The translations under genes and the position numbers were made by a program. Below are positions 53,196 through 62,769 of a stretch of 64,000 nucleotides of DNA, one piece after another. Source of the stretch: Chryseobacterium tagetis (GTDB lineage Bacteria; Bacteroidota; Bacteroidia; Flavobacteriales; Weeksellaceae); the NCBI RefSeq assembly GCF_016735585.2, contig NZ_JAERSE020000004.1:496001-560000 (forward strand), read 5' to 3'. The notes beneath the pieces were generated by a model. The model worked only from the letters and a program-made list of their open reading frames with translations. It had not been told where the DNA came from and made no database searches. Within the stretch, counting starts at the first letter, position 1. Every line of letters starts with the position of its first letter.

Positions 53196-54110
53196 TTAAT
53201 CTACAAAATACGAATCAGGCTTTTGAAGTTCACCTTGCGGAATTTCAGCCTGCTCAAAAATAGAAAATTCGATAGTTTTGCAAATAGTATTCAAAGCGAG
53301 ATCATTTTCCTCTTCTCCAAAAGGTTCTCCGATTTCCTGAATAATAGCATCTAAAGCGATGAAGGTATAACTGATCAGACCAACGATCAGAGGCATCATC
53401 CAGCCCAATGTATCAACCAATCCGAAAGGCAGCCAGAAGCAATAAAAATACACGGTACGGTGCAGCAATACACTATATGCAAAAGGTAATGGTGTATTCA
53501 AAATCCTTTCGCAGCCTCCTGAAATATTCGAAAACTGATTCAGCTGATGATCGAGCTGCGTCAAAACAATCGTATCTATATTTCCTTTTCTGTGCTGCTC
53601 TTGGATCCAGTCGGCAATAAAGCCTAAAATAATACTGGGAATAAATTTTTTACCATTCAGCTTTTCAACCTGCTCCGGAGAAAGCAGTCTTGAAAGATGT
53701 TCTGTTCCCTGTTTATTTCTCAACTGATAGTTTAAAGACCAGCAAAAAGCAGAAATCATTTTCACAATTTTTTGTTTTTCCTCTTCTTGAGGTCCATCTA
53801 TTAATGAGAAGATTTGACGGGTCAGAGATCGGGTTTCAATCACCAATAGTCCCCAAAGCTTTCTTCCTTCCCAATATCGGTCATAGCTCGCTGTATTGCA
53901 GAATCCCATAAAGATCGCGAGAGCAAGCCCGATTAAAGTGAAAATCGTAGGATTGAGATGAACTTTATAATCGAAAATTTTTCCTTTGAAATAATAAATC
54001 GCCAAAGAAAACAACGTAATGGTAAGAAGCTGAACTATAATTTTCTTTAGTACGGATCCTCTCCATATAAAAAGCATTTTCAGCCAGTTGGTACGCTGTC
54101 TTATAATCAT
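53196..54110 (-). CDS. Bestrophin-family anion channel
   Basis: This 304-residue membrane protein of the bestrophin/UPF0187 family has characteristic RQRTNWLKMLFIWRGSVLKK, a first hydrophobic pair (about 25-75) and NTASYDRYWEGRKLWGLLVIETR, followed by a second membrane pair near 205-250. Family members form pentameric chloride channels. It lies downstream of, and in the same direction as, the HD-PycTM-like gene with a 23-bp gap, so the two may be co-transcribed. The 3' end is 3 bp from the convergent GAF gene. Confidence 0.9.
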   Translation of the reverse strand: MIIRQRTNWLKMLFIWRGSVLKKIIVQLLTITLFSLAIYYFKGKIFDYKVHLNPTIFTLIGLALAIFMGFCNTASYDRYWEGRKLWGLLVIETRSLTRQIFSLIDGPQEEEKQKIVKMISAFCWSLNYQLRNKQGTEHLSRLLSPEQVEKLNGKKFIPSIILGFIADWIQEQHRKGNIDTIVLTQLDHQLNQFSNISGGCERILNTPLPFAYSVLLHRTVYFYCFWLPFGLVDTLGWMMPLIVGLISYTFIALDAIIQEIGEPFGEEENDLALNTICKTIEFSIFEQAEIPQGELQKPDSYFVD

Positions 54111-54133
54111 TTCTTTATTTTAAATTTAAAAAT

Positions 54134-55312
54134 TTACAGCGTAAGGAAAGCATAAGCAAAAGACAGGACAGAAATGATAATTCCTGCCATGAAAATCTTG
54201 TAGGTTATCGATAAAAGCCTGTATTTTCTGTCGAGTACTTTTCCCAAATAATAAAGATCTTTCACCATCGAATCATAAATATAGTCACGGTCTTTGATCA
54301 GAATATTCATCGCACTATGATAATCATCGAAAATCATCCTGTTAAAATTCCCGAAGAATAAAAGATTTACTTTTCGGTCCGCAACATCCTGTAAGGTAAA
54401 TCTTGCTTTTGTAACATTAGGTTTTGTAGATAAAATAGCAAATATGATAGTTAAAACAGCTGATAACAAAAGGATAAAACTCGGAATAATCAAATGTGAA
54501 TTTTTCGGAGCATCCAGTTTGGGAACCAGCACAGAAAGACAAACTGAAATGATGATCGCATTTACCGATAACAGGATATTCGCTTTACTGTCGGCTATAT
54601 CGCTAAGTCTTGTATGGTTACTTAGCGTGACTCTGAACAAAGTATCTACACTTCTGTCAGACTTAGGCTCTTTTTCTTTTTTATTTTCAGAGTTTTCTTT
54701 CTTACTTTCTTTTCCTTCCTCTTTATCGAGTTTTTTCTCAATTTTCTTGATATTCTTCTCTTTTAAAGGCTGCCAGGCGGTTTTTGCGTAATCTGTATAG
54801 AATTTATGCTTGTTCTTCAGCATTTCTAGATTTCCGGCATTCCATTCATCATTGGAAAAGCATCGCACATTGGTAAGCTCCCATTCTTTTCTTAGCGCAT
54901 CAGAAATATCACTGTAATCGTAGCTTGCAAAGTGGCTGCAATCTGAATCTTTCACTATTTTTTCAAGCAGATTCTGAGGTTCATAAGTAATTTTGGTCGC
55001 CAGAATAAGCTTAGCAATATCTTCAATATACGCTTCAGAATAATTTTCTTTTTTCAAAAAGTCTTTCATGATCTCGACTCCTTTTTCTTCATGATTCTGC
55101 GCACATTCTATGTACCCTGTATCATGAAACCAAAGAGCAAGCAGCACTTTCTCCTGATCTTCTTCAGAAACCGGAGTATGCTTTAGGATTTCCTCTGCTT
55201 TGTTGACCGTATAGGTAGTATGAATAAAATTATGATAAAAATATACCGAAGATAACTTATCTTTGAATAAGATTTCAACATAATCTTTGGCTTTTTGTAA
55301 AATGCTCATCAC
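54134..55312 (-). CDS. HD-domain protein fused to a PycTM-like (DUF5706) membrane domain
   Basis: This 392-residue protein has two parts. Residues about 5-180 are an HD phosphohydrolase domain (YHNFIHTTYTV, LLALWFHDTGY with His-Asp, and KDSDCSHFASYDYSD). A charged Lys/Glu linker (about 195-225) leads to the DUF5706/Pycsar effector-like domain (SNHTRLSDIADSKANILLSV, then three to four helices, ending AFLTL). In Pycsar immunity this domain is a cNMP-gated membrane toxin. No nucleotide cyclase is nearby, so a household or orphan role is likely here. The bestrophin gene follows. Confidence 0.8.
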   Translation of the reverse strand: MMSILQKAKDYVEILFKDKLSSVYFYHNFIHTTYTVNKAEEILKHTPVSEEDQEKVLLALWFHDTGYIECAQNHEEKGVEIMKDFLKKENYSEAYIEDIAKLILATKITYEPQNLLEKIVKDSDCSHFASYDYSDISDALRKEWELTNVRCFSNDEWNAGNLEMLKNKHKFYTDYAKTAWQPLKEKNIKKIEKKLDKEEGKESKKENSENKKEKEPKSDRSVDTLFRVTLSNHTRLSDIADSKANILLSVNAIIISVCLSVLVPKLDAPKNSHLIIPSFILLLSAVLTIIFAILSTKPNVTKARFTLQDVADRKVNLLFFGNFNRMIFDDYHSAMNILIKDRDYIYDSMVKDLYYLGKVLDRKYRLLSITYKIFMAGIIISVLSFAYAFLTL

Positions 55313-55335
55313 TGAAATTTTGTTATTGTAAATTT

Positions 55336-58300
55336 ATGAATTTATCCTTGAAAACGCATCTAAAAAATACGTCCGTTGTCGTAAGAACGGTATTATCTGC
55401 AGGAGTACTCTATTCCTGCGCAACATACAACGTAAAAAAGGGTAAAAACTTATCTGAAATACAACATTCTGAAAGTAAAGCGGAAAACGATTTCAAACTT
55501 TTCCTGATAGGTGATGCAGGAAATGCTGATGAACCTCAGGCTCAACAAACCTTACATTTATTGAAATCAAAGCTGGATTCTGCTGATAAAAACTCAATGC
55601 TGATTTTTTTAGGGGATAATATTTATCCTAGCGGAATGCCAAAGAAATCTGATAAAGAGTACGCCTTGGCAAAGCAGAAGCTGGAAAACCAATTGAATAT
55701 TACCAAAAATTTCAAAGGAAAAACACTGGTTATTCCCGGAAATCATGATTGGTATAGCGGTCTGGATGGTTTAAAAGCGCAGGAAGAGCTGGTAAAAGAT
55801 TACTTTGATGATAAAAAAGCCTTTCTTCCTAAAAACTCCTGCCCTATTGATGATATCAGCTTAACAAAAGATATCAAATTAATCGTGATTGATACAGAAT
55901 GGGCATTGGCAAACTGGGACAATTATCCGGGAATCAATAAAAACTGTGATATCAAAACGCGTGAAGATCTTTTTGTTGAGTTCAAAGATCTGGTCAATAA
56001 AAATCAGGATAAAAGGATTATTGTTGCTTTGCATCACCCAATTATCAGTACAGGAACTCATGCAGGGTACAACTCTGCAGCCTCTCATCTTTTTCCTTTA
56101 AACACGAAGGTTCCCCTTCCCGGAATTGGAAGCGTCATCAATATTTTAAGAAGTTCTTCGGGAGCCAATCCTGAAGATATAAATAATAAACACTATGCCG
56201 ATTTAGCTAATCGTTTAAAAAGTATCGTTCAGGAGAAGGAAAACATCATTTTTGTTTCTGGGCATGATCATAATCTTCAGTATCACGAAGAAAGAAATAT
56301 CAGACAGATCATCAGCGGAGCCGGTTCAAAAGTAGATCCTGCAACCATCGGCTCAAGAACAGATTTTTCCTACGGAGGAAGTGGTTTTGCCGTATTGAAC
56401 ATCAGAAAAGACCAGAGCTCGGATATCGAATATTTTTCAACAAAAGATAATACGCTTCAAAAGCTCACTCATGTTCAGGTGATTGAGAAACCTAAAGAAT
56501 TCATCAATAACTATCCAAACTCCTTTCCTTCTACCATTACTTCTACCATTTATCCTAAGAAGTTAACAGAAAAAGGGTCCGTTTACAGATGGCTTTGGGG
56601 CGAACATTACAGAAAATATTACGGGATGCCGATTGAAGCGCCCACTGCCAACATTTCAACGCTTGACGGAGGATATACGCCTTTCAGAGAAGGAGGCGGA
56701 AACCAATCTAACAGTTTACGTCTGAAAGCTCAGGACGGGCAGGAATTCGTTATGAGAGGTGTTAAAAAAAGTGCTGTCCGTTTTCTGAATAATATGGCTT
56801 TCAAGAAAAGCACTTTCGGAAATGAACTGAACAACACATTCCCAGATAAATTCTTACTGGATTTTTATACGACCAATCATCCTTTCACGCCTTTTTCTGT
56901 CGGAAATATGGCTGAGAAACTTAATATTCCTCATTCCAACCCAAGGTTATATTATATTCCTAAACAACAGGCTTTAGGTGAATATAACCAATCGTATGGA
57001 GATGAAATGTATATGATTGAAGAGCGTTTTTCTTCAGATCCGAAAACATTGGCGTCACTTGACAATGCAAAAGACATCCTTTCTACGGATGATGTGCTGA
57101 AAAATTTAAATAAAAATTATAAATATTCCATCGATAAAGAATCTTACATCCGTGCAAGAATCTTCGATATGCTTATCGGCGACTGGGACAGACATTCCGA
57201 CCAATGGAAATGGGCGGAATATAAAGATGGCGATAAGGTCATTTACAAACCGATCCCGAAAGACAGAGATCAGGCTTTCAGTAAATATGACGGAGCAGCA
57301 TTCAAGATTATCATGAATATTCCGGCGATCCGTCACATGAAAACCTTTAAAGATGATATTAAAAATGTAAAATGGATGAATATGGAACCTTATCCGTTAG
57401 ATTTAATATTCTTAAAAGGCGCAACTCAGGAAGACTGGATTTCTCAGGCCAAATACATTCAGGAACATCTTACAGATAAAAATATTGACGAGGCCTTTAC
57501 CAATCTTCCAAAAGAGGTACAGGATGAAACACTTGCCGATATCCAGCGAAAATTAAAATCCAGAAAAACAAAACTGCAGGATTACGCCACTCAATATTAT
57601 AATGTTTTACAGGAAAAAGTATCGTTGGCAGGAACCGTAAATCCTGATAAATTCGTTATTACGAAAAACGGACATTCGGTCCTTGTACAGCAGTATAAGC
57701 TTGATAAAAACAAAGAAAATCCGGAGCTTGTATTCGAAAAAACCTACGAGGATTCAAAAACAAAAGAACTCTGGATCTATGGACTGGAAGATGATGACAT
57801 CTATGAAGTTTCCGGAGAAGGGCGTCCTAAAATGAACATCAGATTAATCGGAGGGTATAATCATGACACGTATACTGTTACCAACGGAAGTAAAGTAAAA
57901 ATCTACGATTTCAAGTCACAGAAAAATACGTATAACGGAGGAGGAACAAAGAAAATCACGGATGATTATGATATCAATACCTACAATTACAAGCATCCGA
58001 AATATAATTTTGTAGCGGGATATCCTAATGCAGATTACAACCCTGATGACGGAGTGATCATTGGTGCATTGGTGAATTACACCGTCAATAATTTCATTCG
58101 TGATCCTTACACACAGAAACACAGCTTAAAAGCGAACTTTTATACCGCTACAGGCGGTTTTAATCTTGCTTATAAAGGAATTTTCAAAAAAGCGATTGCC
58201 GGTTGGGATTTTAATATCGATGCGTTATATACGACTCCACGCTTCTCTGAAAACTTTTTCGGATTATCGAATGAAAGTCCGTATGACAAAGAGAATACAG

Positions 58301-59049
58301 AACGAAAATACAACAGAGCGAGAATCTCAAAACTTAATTTTGCGCCTTCTATTTCTAAAAAAAGCTGGATGAATCTTCAACATCAGTTTCAGCTTACTTT
58401 TGAAAACAATAAAGTACAGAGAAAGGGAAATCGTTTCGTAGATGTTTCGCCGGATGTGAATCAAGAAGTTTTCAACAGCCAGCAATTTGCGGGCGCTAAT
58501 TATACATTCAGCTACAAAAATTTAGACAACGAAGCCTTTCCAACATTAGGAATGGAGTTTGTTCTGAATGCAGACTGGAAAGCCAACCTTACGAATACCG
58601 ATAAAAATTTCCTGACGTTAAACGGAACTCTTTCCATTGATCACCGATTGGATAAAAGAGGAAACTTTGTATTGGCCAATTCTACCAACGCAATGTGGAT
58701 CAACAATAACAATTTTGAATTCTACCAGGCTGCAAGCATTGGAGGCAACAACGGAATGAGAGCATTCAGAAACGACAGGTTTTCAGGAAAGTCTTATTTT
58801 ACCAACAACTCTGAAATCCGTTGGGATTTCGGAAGAGTAAGAAATCCTATTGTTCCTGCCAATATGGGAATTCTGATCGGGTATGACATCGGTAGAGTCT
58901 GGAATGACCATGAGGATTCAAGAAAATGGCACCAATCTGTAGGGGGCGGATTCTGGATGAGCATTGTGGAAACATTCTCAGCAAGACTTAATTATTTTAC
59001 AGGTTCCGATGGCGGAAGAATTTCCGGAGGAGTAGGAATGACTTTTTAA
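55336..59049 (+). CDS. Metallophosphoesterase fused to an outer-membrane barrel-like domain
   Basis: This is a 1237-residue protein. A probable lipobox lies at LYSC (Cys near residue 28). The calcineurin-type phosphoesterase (about 50-330) has LFLIGDAGNADEPQ, FLGDNIYPSG, IPGNHDWYSG, ALHHPII and SGHDHNLQYH, supplying the two-metal site. A middle region (about 400-870) is unrecognised, though KPIPKDRDQAFSKYDG resembles a conserved block. The last 330 residues have alternating strands ending in a D15/BamA-like barrel (GVGMTF). It is likely exposed at the outer membrane, acting on extracellular phosphate esters. Confidence 0.8.
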   Translation: MNLSLKTHLKNTSVVVRTVLSAGVLYSCATYNVKKGKNLSEIQHSESKAENDFKLFLIGDAGNADEPQAQQTLHLLKSKLDSADKNSMLIFLGDNIYPSGMPKKSDKEYALAKQKLENQLNITKNFKGKTLVIPGNHDWYSGLDGLKAQEELVKDYFDDKKAFLPKNSCPIDDISLTKDIKLIVIDTEWALANWDNYPGINKNCDIKTREDLFVEFKDLVNKNQDKRIIVALHHPIISTGTHAGYNSAASHLFPLNTKVPLPGIGSVINILRSSSGANPEDINNKHYADLANRLKSIVQEKENIIFVSGHDHNLQYHEERNIRQIISGAGSKVDPATIGSRTDFSYGGSGFAVLNIRKDQSSDIEYFSTKDNTLQKLTHVQVIEKPKEFINNYPNSFPSTITSTIYPKKLTEKGSVYRWLWGEHYRKYYGMPIEAPTANISTLDGGYTPFREGGGNQSNSLRLKAQDGQEFVMRGVKKSAVRFLNNMAFKKSTFGNELNNTFPDKFLLDFYTTNHPFTPFSVGNMAEKLNIPHSNPRLYYIPKQQALGEYNQSYGDEMYMIEERFSSDPKTLASLDNAKDILSTDDVLKNLNKNYKYSIDKESYIRARIFDMLIGDWDRHSDQWKWAEYKDGDKVIYKPIPKDRDQAFSKYDGAAFKIIMNIPAIRHMKTFKDDIKNVKWMNMEPYPLDLIFLKGATQEDWISQAKYIQEHLTDKNIDEAFTNLPKEVQDETLADIQRKLKSRKTKLQDYATQYYNVLQEKVSLAGTVNPDKFVITKNGHSVLVQQYKLDKNKENPELVFEKTYEDSKTKELWIYGLEDDDIYEVSGEGRPKMNIRLIGGYNHDTYTVTNGSKVKIYDFKSQKNTYNGGGTKKITDDYDINTYNYKHPKYNFVAGYPNADYNPDDGVIIGALVNYTVNNFIRDPYTQKHSLKANFYTATGGFNLAYKGIFKKAIAGWDFNIDALYTTPRFSENFFGLSNESPYDKENTERKYNRARISKLNFAPSISKKSWMNLQHQFQLTFENNKVQRKGNRFVDVSPDVNQEVFNSQQFAGANYTFSYKNLDNEAFPTLGMEFVLNADWKANLTNTDKNFLTLNGTLSIDHRLDKRGNFVLANSTNAMWINNNNFEFYQAASIGGNNGMRAFRNDRFSGKSYFTNNSEIRWDFGRVRNPIVPANMGILIGYDIGRVWNDHEDSRKWHQSVGGGFWMSIVETFSARLNYFTGSDGGRISGGVGMTF

Positions 59050-59054
59050 AACAT

Positions 59055-59090
59055 AAAAAATCCGCAGAGAATTTCTGCGGATTTTGTTTT
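59055..59090. terminator. Bidirectional terminator
   Basis: A 12-bp stem AAAATCCGCAGA/TCTGCGGATTTT is flanked by A and T runs. It lies between the convergent metallophosphoesterase and SdiA-regulated-like lipoprotein genes. Confidence 0.88.
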
Positions 59091-59963
59091 TTATTTCAGA
59101 TCAAATCTATACACATTTCCTCCTGTGTCTTTATCTTTCTCATCAGCAATCAACAGTGTTTTGTCATCAAGAAAAACAACTGATTCTTTTTGAGAATTAT
59201 GATTCAGTGAAACTTTCTTACTTTTTGCGGTATTAAAGTCATTGGCTGTAAATCCGGAAAGGATACGAATATTTTTGTGGTTCAATAAGACAATTTTATC
59301 TTTTGTACTGTTGATCGCAGCAGAAGTTATCGCCGCATCACTGTATTTACCATCAAGCTTTAATCTTCCTATTAATTTCGCTTCAAAATCTCCTTCTTTA
59401 TTAGGAACCTTAAAAACTAAAAAAGTACCGTCAAAACCTTTACTTCTGTTCTTTGTGAAAAGGTAAAAATTCCCGTTCATTTCTACAAAAGCTTCACAGT
59501 CATACAATAATTTCGATTTTTTTGGGGGAAATTCAGTTTGGCCTTCGTAATGAAACTTTGTCGTCTGTACAACTCTTGTTGTTGTCTGAGATGGTGTTTT
59601 TAAATCTAATTTTAAAATGGAAAGATTCTGCCGGTCATTGTCATTATTTCCGAAATCGCCTACATAAATATTCCCATGAACATCTTTTGTAATATCTTCC
59701 CAGTCATTGTTTTCAGCATTTTCTACCAGAACATCCTTCACAAGATTCCCCTGCATATCCAATCCGTATACTACATTTTTATTTCCCTGATCCTCGATAG
59801 CCCAAATTGTTTTTTTATCCTGAGACAAAGCAATCCCGGAAACTTCTTTCAGCTTTTTAGGCAGAGAAAATTCAACTTTGAGTTCGTTCGTTTGAGTTGA
59901 ATCCTGTGCTTTCGGATTACAGCTCCACAATAAAAATGCTGATAAAGCAATAACGCGTAACAT
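59091..59963 (-). CDS. SdiA-regulated-like beta-propeller lipoprotein
   Basis: This 290-residue lipoprotein has signal MLRVIALSAFLLWSC with Cys15. The mature part has propeller-type repeats: KLKEVSGIALSQDKKTIWAI, HGNIYVGDFGNNDNDRQNL, YDCEAFVEMNGNFYLFTKN and KTLLIADEKD. This matches the SdiA-regulated/YjiK-like fold; the ligand is unknown. It precedes the FUSC gene in reverse order with a 2-bp gap. Confidence 0.75.
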   Translation of the reverse strand: MLRVIALSAFLLWSCNPKAQDSTQTNELKVEFSLPKKLKEVSGIALSQDKKTIWAIEDQGNKNVVYGLDMQGNLVKDVLVENAENNDWEDITKDVHGNIYVGDFGNNDNDRQNLSILKLDLKTPSQTTTRVVQTTKFHYEGQTEFPPKKSKLLYDCEAFVEMNGNFYLFTKNRSKGFDGTFLVFKVPNKEGDFEAKLIGRLKLDGKYSDAAITSAAINSTKDKIVLLNHKNIRILSGFTANDFNTAKSKKVSLNHNSQKESVVFLDDKTLLIADEKDKDTGGNVYRFDLK

Positions 59964-59965
59964 AT

Positions 59966-61045
59966 TTATTTTTTTAATTTTTTAAACTGAAAATAAGAAA
60001 ACCTTATATTTTTCTCTAAGTTATTAATAATCTGCTGATGGTGAAGAAAAAATCCGGCAGCTAAACCTATTAAGCTTCCTATAATGGTATCTATCAGTCT
60101 TGCATGCATCAGCTTTTCAAGATCATGGTGAATCTCACTTCCTGTTTCCGCCAGAAGAATCGTTAGTGGCGTAATAAAAATCACAGCAAAACCATAATTT
60201 CTTACGATCAATAATTCAATCAGAAACTGTAAAACCGTGATAATAATGATCATGACAATTTTTTCAGGTTCAAATAAAAGAATCAGCCAAGCAAAACCAA
60301 TTCCGATAAAAGTTCCTAAAATCCTGTGCATATTTCTTTGTCGTACGTGTTCAAAATTCCGTCCTTGAATCACCGCAACAGCAGCAATAGAAATCCAATA
60401 GGTATTTTCAAACTTCAAAAGATGCCCAATAATTAAAGTCAAAGCCATGAAAAATCCAATAATCGCACTCTCTACAAACTTCGTATATCTTCTTTTATTG
60501 AACGCTCTTCTGGGAACAGTCACTACTTTGCTTTTTTCAATAAAAACCGAATAGAGAAAAGCTAATGAACATGATAAAATCTCTCCCATCGCAACAAGTC
60601 CCACTCTGGTCGGAATGAAATCCAAATCGAATTTATAGGTACTTGCCATTGCCGCAACCATGATAAAGAAAAAATTTCCCGGGGGCGGAATTTTAAAATA
60701 AGAAGAAATAAAATGTGCTAAAAATGAAACAGTTCCCAATGATATTGCAGCAAAATAAGCATTAAAGCTGAAAAATGAACTGACCGTAAATGAGAATACA
60801 ATTCCGAAAGCACAAACTATCAAATGAATCATTCTCTGCATAATGGGAGCTGATGTAAAATATAAAATCGTTAATGCTCCCAAACTGGAAAGAGCTCCAT
60901 AATTAGGTTTTCCCAGAAAATATCCGATAAGAAGACAGCTTCCGATACACAACGCCGCAAGAAAAGGAAAATGCCATTTCCTTTCCGTTTGTTTGAATTC
61001 CAATAAATATTGAAATCGATGTTGTGTAGGATTTTCTACCTTCAT
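59966..61045 (-). CDS. FUSC-family membrane protein
   Basis: This 359-residue protein has two clusters of hydrophobic helices (about 28-165 and 195-345) with a short cytosolic link, as in fusaric-acid resistance (FUSC) and aromatic-acid exporter proteins. The second cluster contains the family repeat YWISIAAVAVIQGRNFEHVR followed by RILGTFIGIGFAW. It abuts mazG (the stop of mazG is 1 bp upstream). Substrate is unknown. Confidence 0.85.
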   Translation of the reverse strand: MKVENPTQHRFQYLLEFKQTERKWHFPFLAALCIGSCLLIGYFLGKPNYGALSSLGALTILYFTSAPIMQRMIHLIVCAFGIVFSFTVSSFFSFNAYFAAISLGTVSFLAHFISSYFKIPPPGNFFFIMVAAMASTYKFDLDFIPTRVGLVAMGEILSCSLAFLYSVFIEKSKVVTVPRRAFNKRRYTKFVESAIIGFFMALTLIIGHLLKFENTYWISIAAVAVIQGRNFEHVRQRNMHRILGTFIGIGFAWLILLFEPEKIVMIIIITVLQFLIELLIVRNYGFAVIFITPLTILLAETGSEIHHDLEKLMHARLIDTIIGSLIGLAAGFFLHHQQIINNLEKNIRFSYFQFKKLKK

Positions 61046-61813
61046 TTATTGTAAAAGTTTAGCTTTTTCCCATAAAACATCCATTTCTTCCAGCGACATA
61101 TCGGCAAGATTTAAGTTTTGTTCTGAAGCTATATTTTCCATGGTCTGGAATCTTGAAATAAATTTCAAATTGGTTCTTTCTAATGCTGAATCCGGATTGA
61201 TCCCGGAAATCCTTGCATAATTGATTAATGAGAAAAATACATCTCCCAATTCCTGCTCTTTTTTATCCAGATCCGTTTCTGCATGAAACTCCTGAATTTC
61301 TTCATCTACCTTTTTCCAGGCATCTTCCGCATCGTGAAATTCAAAACCGATTCCTTTTACTTTATCCTGAATTCTGTAAGCTTTCACCAAGCTTGGTAAA
61401 CTTTTAGGAACTCCTCCCAAAATAGATTTGTTACCTTCTTTCAGTTTCAGTTTCTCCCAGTTCTGCTTTACTTCTTCTTCATCTTTTACTTCTACATCTC
61501 CGTAAATATGAGGATGGCGGAAAATCAGTTTTTCATTCAGTGAATTAATCACATCTGCAATATCAAAACTTTCTTTTTCTGAACCAATTTTAGCATAAAA
61601 AACCAAATGCAGCAGAACATCTCCAAGCTCTTTTTTGATTTCCTGCAGATCTTCCTGCAAGATCGCATCCGAAAGTTCATAGGTTTCTTCCAACGTTAAA
61701 TGACGGAGTGATTGCAACGTCTGTTTCTGATCCCACGGACATTTTTCGCGCAAATCATCCATAATATCTAATAATCTTCCGAAAGCTTCCAGTTTTTCCT
61801 GTTTGGTATTCAT
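61046..61813 (-). CDS. mazG: Nucleoside triphosphate pyrophosphohydrolase MazG
   Basis: This NTP-PPase hydrolyses (d)NTPs to monophosphates, cleansing pools of damaged nucleotides. I choose ATG 61813 (255 residues) because MNTKQEKLEAFGRLLDIM is a typical start; the frame is open to 61828. Both MazG repeats show E-x-x-E-12-28-E-x-x-D metal motifs: EKCPWDQKQTLQSLRHLTLE with EETYELSDAI and KKELGDVLLHL in the first, EEIQEF and KEQELGDVFFSL in the second. Confidence 0.93.
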   Translation of the reverse strand: MNTKQEKLEAFGRLLDIMDDLREKCPWDQKQTLQSLRHLTLEETYELSDAILQEDLQEIKKELGDVLLHLVFYAKIGSEKESFDIADVINSLNEKLIFRHPHIYGDVEVKDEEEVKQNWEKLKLKEGNKSILGGVPKSLPSLVKAYRIQDKVKGIGFEFHDAEDAWKKVDEEIQEFHAETDLDKKEQELGDVFFSLINYARISGINPDSALERTNLKFISRFQTMENIASEQNLNLADMSLEEMDVLWEKAKLLQ

Positions 61814-61861
61814 AGTTTGAAAATTCAAAGTGATACAAATTTAAGGTAAATCTTTTTGAAT

Positions 61862-61887
61862 GTTCTTTTGTCTTGAAACAAAAGAAC
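61862..61887. repeat. Perfect 10-bp palindrome in an intergenic gap
   Basis: GTTCTTTTGT (61862-61871) is mirrored at 61878-61887 around a 6-bp loop. The rest of the 61829-62080 gap has no frame and contains GC-rich islands (TTCGCGCTTCGAA-like), unusual for this genome. It resembles the short palindromic extragenic repeats often dispersed in Chryseobacterium-type genomes, but no second copy is in this window. Confidence 0.4.
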
Positions 61888-62080
61888 GAAAAATTCAAGA
61901 CTGGGAAACTTCCGCTAAGAATTAAAATTTACTCCTAAAATCCCCAAAACTTGCGCGAATTCAAAATTCGTTCTTATCTCAATATCTTTCTCGCGCTTCG
62001 AACAGTGGGAATTTTTTAACGGACTAAATTTTAATTTTCTTAACGCTCCATTTTCCTATGTCAATTAATCATCAAAAAAC

Positions 62081-62107
62081 AAAAAACCTCGCCGTTTCGG
62101 GCGAGGT
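62081..62107 (-). terminator. Rho-independent terminator of the DUF5606 gene
   Basis: ACCTCGCC (62086-62093) pairs perfectly with GGCGAGGT (62100-62107) around a 6-nt loop, with a T run on the minus strand (62081-62085). It lies 25 bp past the DUF5606 stop. Confidence 0.9.
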
Positions 62108-62132
62108 CTGTATTTTAAATTCAAAGATTGAA

Positions 62133-62693
62133 TTATCCTTGTTTTCTGTGTGTACTTTTTGGAGCCGCTTTCGCTGCAGCAGTCGCTTTTACTTTTGGAG
62201 TTGCTGGCTTTTCTGCTTTGGGAGCTGCTTTTTTAGGAGCTTCTTTTTCTATGCTTACTTCTTCTGCTGCTTCACCTTCTAACGTTTCAGGCTCTGCTTT
62301 CACAAAGCTGTCAGGAGTGATATATCCTGCTTTCTGAAGAATGTTATACCACTGAGCCAATTTCTTGATATCAGAAGCGTATACTCTTTCCGTATCGTAG
62401 TTTGGAAGAGAAGCCGTCATGAATTCTTTTAATTCTGCATCAGAAGATTTGTGAGCAATAGCTTCTTTATAATCATAGTTTTTAGCAATATTTTCAAAAA
62501 CTTCGAACAAAGGAACTTCTTTATCAAAAGTAAACATGGCGATATTGTCTAGCAAACTTACCTGGCTAGAGTTACCGATACTTACTTTTTTCTTAGAGGT
62601 AACATCTTCAATAATGAATCCGTTTCTTAATTGAGAAACTAATTTGAAAAGTCCTGGTTTTCCAGAGATTGAAATTATTTTTTCTAACAGCAT
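62133..62693 (-). CDS. DUF5606 protein with Ala/Lys/Pro-rich tail
   Basis: This 186-residue protein belongs to the Bacteroidota family DUF5606. The conserved N-terminus LLEKIISISGKPGLFKLVSQ and the central VPLFEVFENIAKNYDY and ASDIKKLAQWYNILQKAGYI fix the family. The last 45 residues are low-complexity Ala/Lys/Pro repeats (KAAPKAEKPATPKVKATAA), like a histone-H1-type nucleic acid binding tail. The function is unknown. It lies just downstream of def on the same strand, with a 76-bp gap. Confidence 0.88.
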   Translation of the reverse strand: MLLEKIISISGKPGLFKLVSQLRNGFIIEDVTSKKKVSIGNSSQVSLLDNIAMFTFDKEVPLFEVFENIAKNYDYKEAIAHKSSDAELKEFMTASLPNYDTERVYASDIKKLAQWYNILQKAGYITPDSFVKAEPETLEGEAAEEVSIEKEAPKKAAPKAEKPATPKVKATAAAKAAPKSTHRKQG

Positions 62694-62769
62694 AACTTTA
62701 TTTTTTGTGAATATAGCAGTCTGCTCAAGGCTTTCTGCTGTTTAATATTTCTTTTTGTTTTTATTTAAA

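Noticed and set aside
54134..55312. Complete Pycsar system
   Set aside because: Only an effector-like domain is present; no pyrimidine cyclase gene is found on either side.
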